Shown piece after piece: positions 1-12,789 of a stretch of 60,337 nt of DNA. The notes beneath the pieces were generated by a model. The model ran no database searches. It was given only the letters and a program-made list of their open reading frames with translations, and was not told where the DNA came from. The stretch spans positions 1 to 60,337 of the forward strand of contig AP026177.1 of NCBI GenBank assembly GCA_030295235.1, in the 5' to 3' direction. The translations under genes and the position numbers were made by a program. This DNA comes from Fistulifera solaris. Its lineage: Eukaryota > Bacillariophyta > Bacillariophyceae > Naviculales > Stauroneidaceae. How positions within the stretch are numbered: position 1 is the first letter of the stretch; each line of letters begins with the position of its first letter.

Positions 1-1179
1 TATTGAATGACGAGGATGGAATGTTGTTATCGGCCAAACATTCCATGCGTTGTTTACAACAAGCCGAGGGTTGTTGTTGACGGTCGAACACTCTGGTGCA
101 GTTGTTGGAAGCACGGATCCGTTTACGAGATTGGGTGGCTTGGCTGCGCGTCGGTGCCCAAATCAAAGCACGAGGAACGGCACCCCAATCGGCGCGACAC
201 GAAAATGCCCGCAAACGGCGGGTTCCCGATGCGGTAGTTCAACGATTGTTACGCTATTTGAGCGAGTCGAGTGGTGATGAAGCCAGTGACCACACGACGG
301 AATCGATTCTACATTTGCAATTTGCGCAGCTGCTGCAGGAGAGTGCCTCGGGCGATGGTACAACCAGCAGCACGACACTTCCACAGTGCTTCACGGGCGT
401 GCAGAGTTCTGCTCAAGCGTTGTTTGCTGGTCCGCCGCAATGTATAACCCAGCAAATGCAGACAAAGCAACTGTATTTCGGCGGTTTATCAACTACGCGA
501 CCTATGGCGATGATTATTCGGATGGGTCAAGGGAATGCAGCTACCAGTGAAGGACTGTATTGCCCCGCGCCAGATGCTGCTCGTTTTCGGCAATGGCTCG
601 GTGGCTCGAGCTGTGGATGAGAAAAGTTGCGTGGATGTGCATGCCATTCCTCTGTCATGGAACGGCCAAAACAGTGTCGATTCTCCGCAAACATGGACGT
701 CGCGGTTGCATTTAGATGGTTGCGATGAAATACTTGCCGCTGAATTCTATTCGGACGATGGAAAGAGCAATTTATCGGGCGAGTCAAACGGCAAAGAAGG
801 AAATCGGCAATCTTTGGTGATATTGATGCGAGTGGGAAACAACGTCCAATTATCGGTCGTAAGTTACGAAGGCCTTGAGCTGACGATGCAACCTTTAACG
901 CCTAGGGAGTCAAATTGGGTTTTACCGCAGCCGGACACCACCATACAAGTACAATTCAGCAGCCCAGGCGACGACGTGGACGAGGAAAACGGGGCTGTGT
1001 TTGGTAAAACACGTACCGTGTCGAATTATACTGGCCGAGCCAGTTTGGTGTTGAGTGGCTCGCGAGGTATGGCGGCAGTAGAGTGTCCGCAGGATTCAGA
1101 TGTACAAGGAGTTGTCTGGAACTTGTTCGATTTAGAAGAAGACGAAGAGGAGGCCGACGAAGTATCGCTGGATGAATGA
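1..1179 (+). CDS. APC4: Anaphase-promoting complex subunit 4, C-terminal part (partial)
   Basis: This is the 3' part of a gene that begins before the window. APC4 is a scaffold subunit of the APC/C ubiquitin ligase, which drives mitotic exit. The first part (about 96-480) has the FL-WL-type helix (RLRDWVAWLRV) typical of the APC4 long helical domain. The last part (about 535-1179) matches the APC4 tail as I remember it: a CDEILAAEFYSDDG strand (human CLDAQFYDDE), a VLSGSRGMAAV segment (human VLSSNLRHVRV), then a terminal acidic run, DLEEDEEEAD. The frame changes around 480-540, through a third frame that reads NYATYGDDYSDG, so one or two bases are probably missing there. A small intron is the alternative. 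The stop is at 1177-1179. Family assignment is fairly secure; the 5' end is unknown. Confidence 0.72.
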
Positions 1180-1520
1180 AGGACACAAAACCTGATTCCT
1201 GACCAACCTCATCCATCTCCGACCAAGACACGTTTGTGCCATACTGAACACAAACTTAGATTGCCTTCGATATGGTAAGCTTTAGTAAGCTTTGTCATCG
1301 GTCCAGATCGGTCTTTGTGAATTGCGACAATGATTTTTCCATCGTTATTGTCTTATCAGTACTCGGTGTGTAGATATAAAACGACGAACCGGGTAAGGAT
1401 GAAGACGACGCCTCACTTTTCTTGCGAAGTCGTCGAAATAAAGAGAACGCAACTTCACTTTTGCTTCGCCATCCTTCAAAATAAGAAAACATAACCAATG
1501 GAGCAGTTAAAAGCATCGTT

Positions 1521-2690
1521 ATGATTTTCCTTAAGAAGACTTTACAACGGACGAACAAAATTGACCGTCATTGCACATACGCATCGTGGTGCAGTTTGGG
1601 ATTGCAAAACAGCCCTCTCGTACAAAATGAACTCGGCTCGTGGAAGCGTTCGCCTGATCTCACTCGAGTCCTCGAATATCCTGACGAGCCGAATGTATTG
1701 GAATCGCTGCGTCGCGCGTACGAGACCCGCAATGATAGTCGAAGCAGTATATTAATAAAATCACAAGGTTTGCTGGCGTTGACGGCCGAAGTGCAAGTCC
1801 TGCGCGGTGAATCGCCTGTCAAGACTCTCGAACAACTGACGGAAATGCAGCAGCAAGATGGAAATTGTGATTATTTTAGTAAATCGTTGACAAAGCTTGC
1901 ACTCGCCAAAGTGAGATGGATGGAAGGAGACTTTTCTCGGCTGCTGCGCTTTGTCGAGAGTTATTGAAGATGATTCGCCCGCCGTATCTGCGGCCGCGCG
2001 CAATGGTCACGCCCTTTCTAAGCTGATGATTGCCAGTACATTGGAGGATCTGAACGACGTTCTTGACCCTGTTCGAAGGAATGACTGGAGTTCATTGCCT
2101 TTGGCAAACTAACTGAATTCCAGGGGCGCCGAGAAGTCATCTACGGAGACGTGTGGCATGCAAACAGCCCAGAAAATGATCGACCTCTGGAACCCGCTCT
2201 GAGACAATGGAAGCAAGGATTGAGTTGGTTTGAAGAGAACCCCGAGATGAGGGTATAGCTTTAATATTACAAAGTCAATTGAATGCAAACATGGCGTGGG
2301 GCTGTTGCAATTGGGGATATCGAACAAGCGTCGACATATGCCGAGGAAAGCATGAATTTGGTGCAGCAACACCAACCATCAATTCCATTAACACTCCCAT
2401 TAACGTTGCTTGCACGCTGTCGTGACAAGTCAGAATCTTTTCAGAAGGCAGAAGAATTGTTTCAATCAGCTATTTCGTCGACACCAAGAACCCTGTCGGA
2501 GAAATTACAGATGCTATACGCGTTGAGAACGTATGCAGCGCTTTGCCAAAACAGGGACAAGTGCGACGGAGACCCAAAGCAACTAGCAGCTCAAGCTAAA
2601 CAGATCGCTTTGCCGGAGCCCTGGAAGCATAAAAGTTCGTATGTTTATACGAGTTTGTGGTTCTGGACACCATATGAAATGAATATGTAA
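1521..2690 (+). CDS. Helical-repeat (TPR/FAT-like) hypothetical protein
   Basis: I do not recognise a specific family. The frame opens with an ATG at 1521 and reads Leu/Ala-rich helical repeats (LRRAYETRNDSRSSILIKSQ, then VRWMEGDFSRLL). After a shift near 1965 it continues as EDDSPAVSAAARNGHALSKL, shifts again near 2100 into FGKLTEFQGRREVIYGDVWH, and again near 2255 into GIALILQSQLNANMAW and GDIEQASTYAEESMNLVQQH. The pattern of helix pairs and the word RRDKSE..QKAEELFQSAI resemble TPR or FAT-type solenoids of PIKK kinases. No kinase domain follows. The stop is at 2688-2690, converging on the IQ-repeat gene with about 55 bp between. At least three frame breaks interrupt an otherwise plausible 390-residue product; a fragment of a larger PIKK gene is possible. 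Confidence 0.45.
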
Positions 2691-2744
2691 TTCTTTCACG
2701 TGGCTGAAGGTCGGATATTCGCAATTATGATCAATTCAATGGTG

Positions 2745-5700
2745 TCAAGAAGGAAGAGGGACCAGGACTGTATCCATCAACTGGACCCGATTCTGGTTAA
2801 TCATATCGCAAAAAGTATTCGACCGTTCAAGTGGCAATTGAAAGTCCATGTGAGCTTCTCGAACACGTTCGTCGCATAAATAGGGAGTAGAGTCTGCTTG
2901 AAATTCACTGATAGGAGTCTCCTTGTCCACGCTTTGATAGATTTTCACTTTGAATATGCTCTGTAAAACAGCGTAACAGAATTGTTGTCTGCGTTCTCGC
3001 CAAGTGATGTATGTCTTCTGGATCAAAAGAGCTGCTCTGTGCCGCTGGACGAGACGCTCGTCCACCGACAATTCCACTCGTATTCTTTGACAAGAGAGCT
3101 GTTCCACAATTCGAACACTCCAGCCCGTGGACCGGGAGACATGTCTTTACGTTCTGTGTTGAAGCCAATGCGGAGTGCTTTATATTCGCAGCGCGCTTGG
3201 TAACCTCGATAAAGTCGTTGAATCATGACGCAGCACGATGATTCCATTGACCGAAACGCCCGAGTCAATCGTGATGACTGTGTAGCGGAAAGCATGTTGC
3301 TCAGAGCTGAGCAATGGTAGTTTTGATTTCGTGCTTTGTCTTACTAGCCCTAAGACGACAGGTGCCGGGATGTTAAGCATACGCTCTTCGACACGTAGTC
3401 GTAACAGTATAACCACAGATTCCAGTATAAAAATCATTGCGTCGAATTTCCAATTCTTGTACTGTTTAGACGCCGTGCTAGAAAGCATATCGCATGGTAA
3501 GTTTTGGCGTCGCTCCTCAAAGTGTCGAAGTGCTTGTTGTAGAGCAGGCATTACAGTGGTGTCGCCAAGGAAACTATTACGATCAAAGCAACTGCGAAAC
3601 AGGGTCTGTATCTGTAATACATCTCTCAAAGACGATTTTCTTCAGTCTTTCGGCGACTCCAAATGTTTCGTCTGCACAAGATACCTCGAATAACTCTTTG
3701 CAAGGTAATAATAGATCTTTTACGATGCTGAACATACAGACGAAACTTTTCTGGAATGGTACAATGGCGTTTCGACACAGCTGGTAATAAGCACGACATT
3801 GATATCGACGGAACGAGCTCTGTATCGTGCTAGCCGCAACTGTGTATTCCAAGAAACAAACGACACGAGTGTGTTGCAACCGCACAGGCGATGTTTCGGC
3901 GATAGTTAGTGGGTATCGCGTCTTTCTGTAATATGCTCGCCATTTACTCTGTATCACAGATGCCGCAGTTTTCCGTATTTCGATTTCAGCCAGGCAATTC
4001 CTGTACTTGTTTCAATCCATCCACGAATGTGCGATTGCAGCTTAATCGAAGACAACTTGGCTTTATTGACAACCTGTCGGACAAGCAAGGCTCTTGCATG
4101 TGATTGAATGTGAAGAATAGCAGTGCGCCTCATGGAGGCTTCTCGAACGGCTAGGCACTTGCGTGCGACGGCTTGCATTTTGTTGCTCTTTCCTGCTGTG
4201 CGTCATGTCGAAGCTTCTGGAGCTTGCGACGTGTTACCGCCCCACGAGCCCAAGACTGTAAGACGATAATTGAAGCGCAAAATAATTTGTATCTCTGCCT
4301 CACAAGCCATCTTCGTGCGCATGCTTGAATAAGCATCACAGTCTGGCTGAGCTCGTATCTTATGCAAACAAAGTTGGAGCGAATCATCCATGCGCGCATG
4401 AGATTGTAGTACGATTGAAGATTCCCGCATGGTAATGTATCGTAATCTGGTTGACACACATCGCACCAAATTTTGAATACGAACTGCGGCTTTATTGATC
4501 TTGAGTTGATAACGAGCGTTTCTGTACCGGCTCTGTATAATAAACTTACGGGCGAACGACTGGATAACAAGAAGAGACGACCGAACCAAGTTATAGCGAC
4601 GCACGGCGAGCCAGATGCGAACTCTCGTTTGTATGTTTGTAGCAGCATTTTGGAAATAGCGAGTTGGTAGCGGGGTTTATATCCTCGATAAGTTGCCTGA
4701 ATCATCAACGCAGCCACGCGCGACAAAATAAAAGAGTTCTGTACAAAAATTCGACGGCAAGATTTCTGGAGCACGATAGCCGATGCATGTCGAAGTTGTC
4801 GTTGCGGGGAAAGCATCCACATGCGGAATAGGGACTGGATCAATATTGCAGCACGATGACGACGCCACCATGTTTGAACTGTGATCGCCGCCCACCACAA
4901 AGAGAAAAATCGCGAGCTGACTGCCAGCCTCGATAAGTAGCCTGTATGGTTGTTGCAGCAGATTTCATTCGCTTGAAGGCATTTCGACATAGGTACCCTC
5001 TTATAATGGCTTGCAGCCAGACACTTAATATTTGTAAATTGTGAAGATGGTGCTGGATCGGAATCATACGCCACCAGCATTGCAAGCGAAGTGCGTGGCT
5101 TTCAATCTCATTCAGGCTGAACTGATTTCGAACACAAAGAGTGCGCCAGTAAATTTGCCAGCGATATGTTTCAGGGAAGGACATGATGATATCATGTCGA
5201 AACAAAATTCTTTGAAGTGCACCAGCCTGTAGCAAATCAAAGTTATGTCGTACTAGATAACCGCGTACGACCCGTTGAATTTGAGTACAAGCGGTGTTGG
5301 CTCGATGAAAGCCAGCGACGAGCACACTCTGAAATTGCAAAAGCCTGGTGGTGCCGTAGCTAGCCAACGTTGAGTCATGTACATTCTCACACAGGACTGG
5401 ATCAAAATAGCGCTGAAACGCCAAAGCTGAAATGTTTGCGTGGCTTGAAAGGAACGCCACTTGGTCTGAATAATAACGGCTGCGGACAACCATATTCGAT
5501 ATTTCTTGATTTTTGTCGCTTCAGGTAACCCCTTACGACGCGCTGAATATCAATCGACGCAGCTTTAGCACAATCAAAGCCAGCGGCAAGGACGCCTTGA
5601 TAGTGTTGAAAAGCAGGCGTCGTGAGGATGATGCGAGGGATGGAACGGCGCACAAGGTAGCCGCGGATTTGTGACTGAATGATAATGATACACGCTCGCA

Positions 5701-7636
5701 AGCATTCAAACATTTCAATAGCTTGATATCGACGCCATCTGGATTGAATAGCAGCAGCTGACATTTCTTGCTTCTCGAGTTTCAACAAAATTATAGCTTT
5801 GGCTGCAGCATGTCGACGCCACTGTGCCTGAACAAATGTAGCAGCCGAGTGCTGGTGTTCTATCGCCATCTGCTTCAAGACATCCAGCAACCTAATGCAA
5901 GCGTATCGCCGCCAGCATGTTTGTACTATTACCGCTGCTCTCTCCTGACATTGTCGTTTCAAAGACTGCACTATACTATAGACTCGACTGGCAAGGTGCC
6001 TTCGCCATTGCGATTGAATAACAATGGCGGATCTTTCTCGGTTGTGGACGTTGAGGTGCTGGATCATTTCATATCGTTTTAACGCTAGATACGCACGGCA
6101 TTTTGTTTGTATGATTACAGCAGCTCGTTCCTGACTCTGCTGATGCATCCGCACAACCAGCTGATACATTCGAACTGCCAGATAACGTCGCCATTGGGTT
6201 TGAATCAATACAATCGCGGGCCGCTGGTTTTGCAAAACAACTTGCTTCCACAACGTATACCGTTCGACCGCCATGACACGACGCCAACTGGCTTGAATAC
6301 GAACAGCTGCGGCGTGTTCTATCCTCCATTTTTCTTGATGGTTCTGTAAGGTCCGTTGCCACGATTTCCGTACCAAATACCCCGAATTTGCGCTTGCACT
6401 ATAATAGAACAAGCACGTAAACACTCCAACATTCCCATGGCTTGATAACGACGCCATTGGGTTTGAATCAATATTGATGCCGTCCGCCGTGACCGCAGGA
6501 CAGCACGTTTCTGCACCAACAAATCGCGTTGGACCATGACACGTTTGTATTGCAAGAGCAATCGACGTTGTTGCAACATATGATAATAATCGGCGATCTT
6601 ACACCGTATCAAAACATGCGAACGACCGACTGAATGACAATGACACTAACCCGGAGCCACCCAAACGATTGTCGGACTTTGTATCCTCGGTAGCGCGTTT
6701 GGATCGTACGGGCCGCGCGATGCCATTTTGATTGTCGAACAAAGCGTTGAATGGTAAGAACGGCCCACAGCAATGTACGATAATCGCGCTCTAGGACGGT
6801 CATTCTCCACCACGATTGAATTGTTAGGATAGCGATTTGCTGTTGTTGCATCGAAGTGGTCGATTTCGAGAAATACGAAGGAGAATCGGGGGTCCTTGGG
6901 TCAGAAGAGTAATGAGGACTTGTCTTGATACGTATCAACTTGTCATGAAAGTAATCTTTCCTTATTACAGGTCGACGCGGAAATGCCCTCCACCATGCTT
7001 GAATGCGAATTGCGGCGGAATACTGCTGATAACGTGTATTCGGAGATCGTCGGGGAGTCGCTTGCGAGACTCTTGTGGCTATTTTACGTTGAGAAGAAGA
7101 AGGAGTAGGAATCGCTGCTTGTCTCACAGGAGTCAACGCCGACTTAGCATGCTCGATGCGATGCGAGACAGACGCTTCCAGTGCAATTATGGTCTTCCAA
7201 TCCTCCGAGGAAGGTCGTGACGAATGTTTGCCCCCGCTGTTGCCGTCGGCTGTGCGTCTTCTTCCTGTCGTTCCTCATTCCACGGCATCCGCTCGAGTTC
7301 CATTTTGTAGACAGCATGTTGATAGAGACGATCGTAGACAACGGGATCTTTCTGCAAACGATTCCATCGCGTACTACTCAAACGACGTGTCACACTTTCG
7401 CCCGGCGTACCGAGAATTTGGATGCAATTTTCTTCAAAGGCGTCGTTCGTCGCTAAACTGCTATTGACACTGATAATTTCATCTTCATTTTCTTCTGTAT
7501 TCTTTTGTTGAGTGGTTTCTTCTTCTTCGTCGGGTTGCGGAAAAGACGTCCTTTGATAAGAAGTATGCGACGCGGTCGGTAAGGTTCGCTTGCTTTGTTT
7601 GTCTTCTGTTTGCGCAGAACGGACAGAAACATCCAT
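2745..7636 (-). CDS. Large IQ-motif repeat protein (ASPM/myosin-neck-like)
   Basis: This is a protein of about 1,600 residues made almost wholly of IQ calmodulin-binding motifs. I count about 38 in the frames, for example AAVRIQASWRR, AIVLIQTQWRR, AATTIQATYRGW and AAILIQSLFRMW, spaced 20-35 residues apart. The ATG is at 7636. About 150 Ser/Thr/Glu-rich residues precede the first IQ motif. IQ arrays bind calmodulin or myosin light chains; comparable arrays occur in ASPM (spindle poles) and myosin necks. I see no calponin-homology or motor domain, so the ASPM name is not given. The frame breaks about nine times. At 6380 the motif QIRGYLVRK is split across two frames at a CCCC run, and repeats resume immediately afterwards, so the gene is probably intact. 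It ends convergently with the upstream plus-strand gene. Confidence 0.8.
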
Positions 7637-10145
7637 GATATTATAGCATTAACTTGTTATTGATGTTTGTAAGACATGACGATGAAGATTAATATTCTTA
7701 ATAACAAAGAAGATGATGATTTATTTGACTTGCATCGCAATAACCTTCCAAGCGTTGTTTCCTGCTCTCCTTCATTGATCGCGTGCGCCGAGGTGCATCC
7801 GGCCGCACTCGCAGTATTCATTCGAAAGTACAATCCGTCATCCGTTGGGCGCGTTCTCCGCTCTTCTCGACACTGGGTTAATGTGTAGAGGGAGGCGCGA
7901 AATTTCAAATACAAACGCGCCTCCAGCGACACCCCAAAGCAGCAAAGCGTCCGTCGAAATTTGGCATGGGTTTGTTAGCTTTTTCATTGCTGCGGATCAT
8001 TGACCGCGCACACTGGAGCGGCCATTGTTGGAGCCTTTGACTAGAATCGAGAGAGCCCACGCCCGATCATGAGCCCAAATGGTTCATTTCTTTTGCCGCC
8101 ATACACTTTCAATATTGCATCAACTGTTGAAAATATGCCTCTGTAGTGCTTGCAGACTGTTTTGAATTGTTAGATATTAAATGAACAGACTAGAACGGCG
8201 CATGAATGGCCTCGTGACCTCCTCTAAGTTTTACTATACCAACAAAGTGAAGACGCCCTTTCGGCAAGACTGCATTTAGTCATGAGTCCGGCAGCCGTTA
8301 TTTCATTTCCTGGATGCTCTCATGCATAATTGAAAAAAGCTGAGAAACTAGAGAATCAGCATATAATTTAACAGGAAAGAGTATGGAAGCAGAAGGATCA
8401 CAAAACTTCGCCAGAGACGTAAAACAGTAACTTTACGTCATGATTGAATTTCCTCTCTTGGTGAAATACGGACAACACTCTGCACCATAGTAAACATGAC
8501 GTGTATCGTTTGCAAGTAACCCGGTTGTCCCTCACGAAACTTCAACACTCAAACAAACGACGATGAACCATGCGCAACAGTGACGAGCCTTTCTCTACTC
8601 TCTAGAGAAGTAAAGACGTAAAATATGATTAGCAACAAGTCGTTTATTATCAATGTTAATAGTGTTCTTGGTGATTTATTCATTCTGTACAGTAGCGAGT
8701 ATCAAAATTGTGAACGGAGTGTTGTTAGCGTGCCGAGAAGTGATTTTTCGTTCTTTTATCATGCGACTTGAATTGCTTGAATCAAGATCGACGAGGCATG
8801 GAAGGAGTAGAGTCATGAGACGCAGAGGACTCGCTCAAGTCCGCACTCCATCGTCGATCGGCTGCAGACCGGGTCTTGATTTCTTCTTGCATTGAACAAC
8901 AGCTAATGTCGTTCGAGTCGGCGTAAATGAAAATGATTCGGGGCGGGAAATCGGTCAAGGATGTGCGAGGAGAGGAAGTGAACATGGTGGTATTCTTGTT
9001 GCGAGGAGAAGATGGGAACATGGTCAATAGTCGCTTCAGCGTTGGCAATAGTTTCGCTATCGAGTGCTTTGGATTTATGAAATGAAGTTGCGCCGCAATC
9101 CGCAATCTACAACATGTGCCTGTATGCTGTATGCTCGCGCAGATCTAAAAGCATCTTGAAGTGATTCCAGGGGAGAACTCCTTTATGGCGCAGTTCGGAT
9201 CTAAGTGTAATGTTGAGTGTAGAGCAACTTCTTGAAAATACGCAAGTGTGCCGTTCAAATAATTTTGATGTATGTTCTTCTGGAGTACTTCAATCGTACT
9301 GTCAGAAAGGGGCAGTTGACGTGTCGATTCTTACAGAATGGATGATAGTAGTTTCGTGCCGAAAGAACTCCCCAAGCTCAACTGCGCTATAAGACTTTGT
9401 ATTTGATAGCCCTTTGGACCTTAGGGCAATTGCGGCGAAGAATTCATCGAACGTGCTGGAGGCTGGAGGCTGAAGGCACTCTCGAAAGACTCTATCAGAA
9501 GATCTCGCATCTCGCGTCTCGCATCTGGCTGGCTCGACTCCTCCTCCTCACGAATAGTAGTATAGAAGAAGAAGGACTTGCATTCTACATCTTACATCCT
9601 ATCTGTAAAAGTTGAGAGCTACATTTTGTTTGTAGAGATGAATGATAACGAGAACTGTGATTTCAATTATCGCTGGTGGCTCGTGGCTCGTGGAAGATGT
9701 ATTGTGTCTCGTATACATGCCATTAGTTTGAGTGGAAACGCTTTAATGCGAGGCATTTAATATCTAGGTAGCATTTTTTGCTTTACCATTAGAAATCAAA
9801 GCAGCGATCAGCACCAAAGTACCGGGTAGCAGAGTATCACGGATCACAGTATCGACCATCTCGAGTGGCTACTGGTTATAACAAACAACAAAGTTCCACC
9901 ACTACAGCCTTCTGGGCCTTCAAGTCTGCAAGTAAGAGAAATGGGAATAATGTTACGTGATAGACCGGCTACGATGATCAAGCCTGGAAGCCGGTGAAAA
10001 GATATATTTCCTTCCGCTCATTTTCAAATCTTTTGCCAATTTCATGAAAAATTAGAAGCAGTTTTATAAAGGGAATTGTCAACGTTTTAGTTATTGATCT
10101 TAGTCCATACTCGTGTAATTTTGTTTGCTTATAATCATAAAATAT
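7637..10145. other. Intergenic, no supported gene
   Basis: About 2.5 kb between the IQ-protein start and the tRNA. Frames of 60-90 codons exist (for example 7657-7932 minus, 8653-8895 plus, 8782-9105 minus) but none resembles a protein or continues in a neighbouring frame. Short direct repeats occur: CTCGCATCTCGCGTCTCGCATC near 9505 and GGCTCGTGGCTCGTGG near 9676. Confidence 0.5.
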
Positions 10146-10149
10146 AAAA
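10146..10149 (-). terminator. RNA polymerase III T4 terminator of tRNA-Ile
   Basis: Four T residues on the minus strand (aaaa on plus) lie two bases after the tRNA 3' end. This is the minimal Pol III stop signal. A second TTTT lies slightly further on. Confidence 0.6.
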
Positions 10150-10150
10150 G

Positions 10151-10224
10151 TACTCCCGATGTGGCTCGAACACACGACCTTGGGTTTATTAGACCCACGC
10201 TCTAACCAGCTGAGCTACGGGAGC
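10151..10224 (-). tRNA. tRNA-Ile (anticodon AAU)
   Basis: The minus strand folds as a complete cloverleaf. The acceptor is GCTCCCG paired with CGGGAGT, with G1-U72 as a wobble, and the discriminator is A. The D arm is GCTC...GAGC with AGCTGGTTA in the loop. The anticodon arm is TGGGT-CTAATAA-ACCCA, giving anticodon AAT (read as IAU, isoleucine AUU). The variable loop is AGGTC. The T arm is GTGTG-TTCGAGC-CACAT. There is no intron. The internal A box (TAGCTCAGCTGG) and B box (TTCGAGCC) are present. CCA is not encoded, as expected for a eukaryotic nuclear tRNA. The overall pattern, including GCG...CTAATAA and AAGGTCGTG, matches eukaryotic tRNA-Ile(IAU). Confidence 0.95.
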
Positions 10225-10437
10225 TACGTCGCGAAATGAGGTTCCACATGGGTACACAATCAAAGCATCTGTGGGGTGAAAGTCATCGCCTTTGAATTTG
10301 AATAGGAACAGATGAGTAATTGGTACGAATCAAACAATAAATGCTTATCAAAAATATATGGCTCCAAGTTATTGTTTGCTCTGCTGACTATGCTGCGCTT
10401 TGCATTAACTTCATTGGGAGCTCCGCGTTTGTGTTCT

Positions 10438-11657
10438 TCACTTGGACGGTCTCATAGCTAGTCTCGACATTTCCCCAAACGGCATTTTGCATGTTACCGC
10501 CAGCTTGAGCCAAATCGACAGAGTACGAAGATGAACGGTGAATATGAGTTCCGGTCGGTCCAATTTACTGGTAAGTAGATTCGAGCACGACTTGGTTCCG
10601 CCTCCTCCTAACTTGCTGCGATATGCCTCGGCCAGGAGCACGGGGTCACTCGGAATCCTCTTGATTCTCTGTCGAGCTTGCTCGAACATCACCGCATCAA
10701 TCGCTTCCTTTCGCTTTTCCTTCAACTCTCGTCGGTTAATGAAAGTCTCCAGACCATGCAAGGTACTCGACTCGGACTCCTCGAATGCTCCTGTCTTTTG
10801 TTCACGCAACGCTCGTTTAATGTTGTTCTTCATCCCAGTGTACTCCTTGTCGCTATACCAAACCGAGTTTTTCAATTCCGATTCGCACATTTCAATAGCT
10901 TTAACCGACTGAACTGGATTCTCCTCAAATGAAACGCACTTTTTCATACCCGAACTGCTCTTTTTCCTCTGAAGGCCCTTCGTAGTAAAATTACAGTGTG
11001 ATCGACTCGAGGTAAGTGCTGCTTGCTTAGTGACCATTCGCATAAGTGATTGAGAGTTCCTTTGTGGCTGATCAGCATCCTTCAACTTGTTTTCCGCAAT
11101 CTTGCGCTGTAACAGGCTTTTCATCGAATCGGTATTGCTCAAAGATGGAGTGCGCTGTTGAGAGTCATGAAGCGCGAGGCCTTTCATTTCTGGAAGAGGA
11201 CCGACGACATCCGTCTTTTCATTTTGTGAATCTTGTGAAGGTAGTTTTGAATGGAATGTAAAATTGTATTCGGTGCATTCGACTGTCGTGAATTTCCTTC
11301 TGTTTCGGCTCGTTTCGGAACCGCCAGTTGTGCCTGCAGATTCTTCATCAAAGTACTTCTCGTTTCGTCGCTCATGGCTCCCCATAAAGCCGTGAGTCGA
11401 TCAGGATTATTATTCACTGGACCTGCTTCGGCACTCTTCATGATGCTTGCTCTCGGCACAAAAGTGGCATTCGTAGAAGCCGCGGTAGAAACAGAAGGGC
11501 CATCGGTGAGCGACGAACTTGTCTTTGACAGATCCTCTCGGCTGCCCCATTTCTGCTTCAGAAACTCTGGTAAATTGGAATTGGAAGCCCTGCGGACAGT
11601 GGCTGCTGTCTTCGGGGAAGATACACTTTCGACGGTAAGCTTCGTCATGGTCATCAT
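10438..11657 (-). CDS. WYS-motif family protein, copy 1 (long form)
   Basis: This is the longest of seven paralogues in the window. The start chosen is the first ATG of the MMTMTKLTV run at 11657. The N-terminal half is Ser/Asn/Lys-rich, with LPEFLKQKWG, DRLTALWGAMSDETR and a KSLLQRKIAENKLKDA stretch. The family core follows: CVSFEENPVQSV, then SVWYSDKEYTGMKNNIKRAL, then GAFEESESSTLHGLETF, then the tail EAIDAVMFEQARQ and DPVLLAEAYRSKLG. A frame change near 11235 in an AAAA run (ILHSIQNY versus FHSKLPSQ) splits it. No catalytic motif, signal peptide or membrane segment is seen. I recall proteins with this layout (VxF..., WYS/T, ...GLE..., ...AV..EQ.RQ) in other diatoms, always without a named function. 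Confidence 0.72.
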
Positions 11658-12789
11658 GGTAAAATAGGTGGAGAAATTGAGAACGTGGTGCCGTCTCAAA
11701 ATTTGTGCGGATCGCAAATTGTACTTTGCAGTTCACAACCACTACACGAGCTTTTCGCGGCGTTTCCAAGCGGCGATAAGATTGCGGTGTTCGTAAAGAT
11801 ACTCCGTAGATCATGACTCGAGACTCCTGACTGATTTATGACTTATGGAGGGCTATTCGCTGCGGTGACGAATTTACGTATTAACTTGAAAGTATGATAG
11901 GTAATGTACATTGGGACAAAGTGACAGAACGCATATCTGGCTACAGTTGGTCTTGCGTTGCACTATTGCCCATAGCAGCTTGCCACTTGCCATTTGCCAT
12001 TAGCCCTATGTTCTACGTATGTTATATCTTTCCATTATCACTGTGTTATGCCTTATGCCTACGTCCCTCATCCTCGTGTGCCTTTGTTGCCTTTTGCACT
12101 CTTGACCTTGACCCTTTGACTGTAGCCCGAAGCCCCCTCACCCCTCACTAATTTGTGACGTGATTCAGCTACGTAGTATTTCTCCGATCTCATGACTAGA
12201 ATAAATAAAATCTATAGCATGAGCAACTTATTTCTCTGAGCTCTTGATTCTTGCATTCTTTATGATGAAGCAAGGCGAAAACAGGATGAATTTAAAGAAA
12301 GACGAGGCATTATATTTCGCCGTGAGGTAAGATATGAAAGGGGAAGAATAAGTGATGACTTCTTCGCCCTTGGCCTCTCGAAATAGACCGTGGTCAAGTC
12401 GCCCTGAAAGTCATCCTAGCGAAATCTGGCAGAGTAAAATGGTAATGTAGCTTTATTGCTATTGATTCTCGGGTTGAAGCACCGAATCTAGACGCAATGG
12501 AGGCATGGATCATCTTCTTGTAAGAACTACCTCGTGTACTAGGTGCGAAAGACTGGGGAGTGGTTGCATGTTAACCGTGAGGGTTGAAATTAGGTTTAAA
12601 CGCCATCTGTTTCGGAAAGCAGCTCGCCAGATAGCACGGAACGGCAATGGTAACCCTGTTTCAGTTTTGAGCCAGCGTTTGTTGAAAAGAGACTTCTTTG
12701 ACGAATACTCTTGTTACCTGCAATCATTCTCTTCTGGCGCCGCCACGTCAAGCACATTTGGCTATCGCAGCAAAGTAGAGCAAGTGCAT
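11658..12789. other. Intergenic, no supported gene
   Basis: About 1.1 kb. It carries the slippage-type repeat GCCACTTGCCATTTGCCATT near 11983. Frames such as 12505-13086 plus are the antisense shadow of WYS copy 2. Nothing else is supported. Confidence 0.5.

Noticed and set aside
1568-2375. Minus-strand ORFs opposite the helical-repeat protein
   Set aside because: Short and compositionally odd; the plus frames carry helix-rich sequence that continues across shifts.
2745-7636. The regular IQ-coding repeats as a CRISPR or satellite array
   Set aside because: Similarity is at the protein level only; DNA units are of unequal length and diverged, and the source is eukaryotic.
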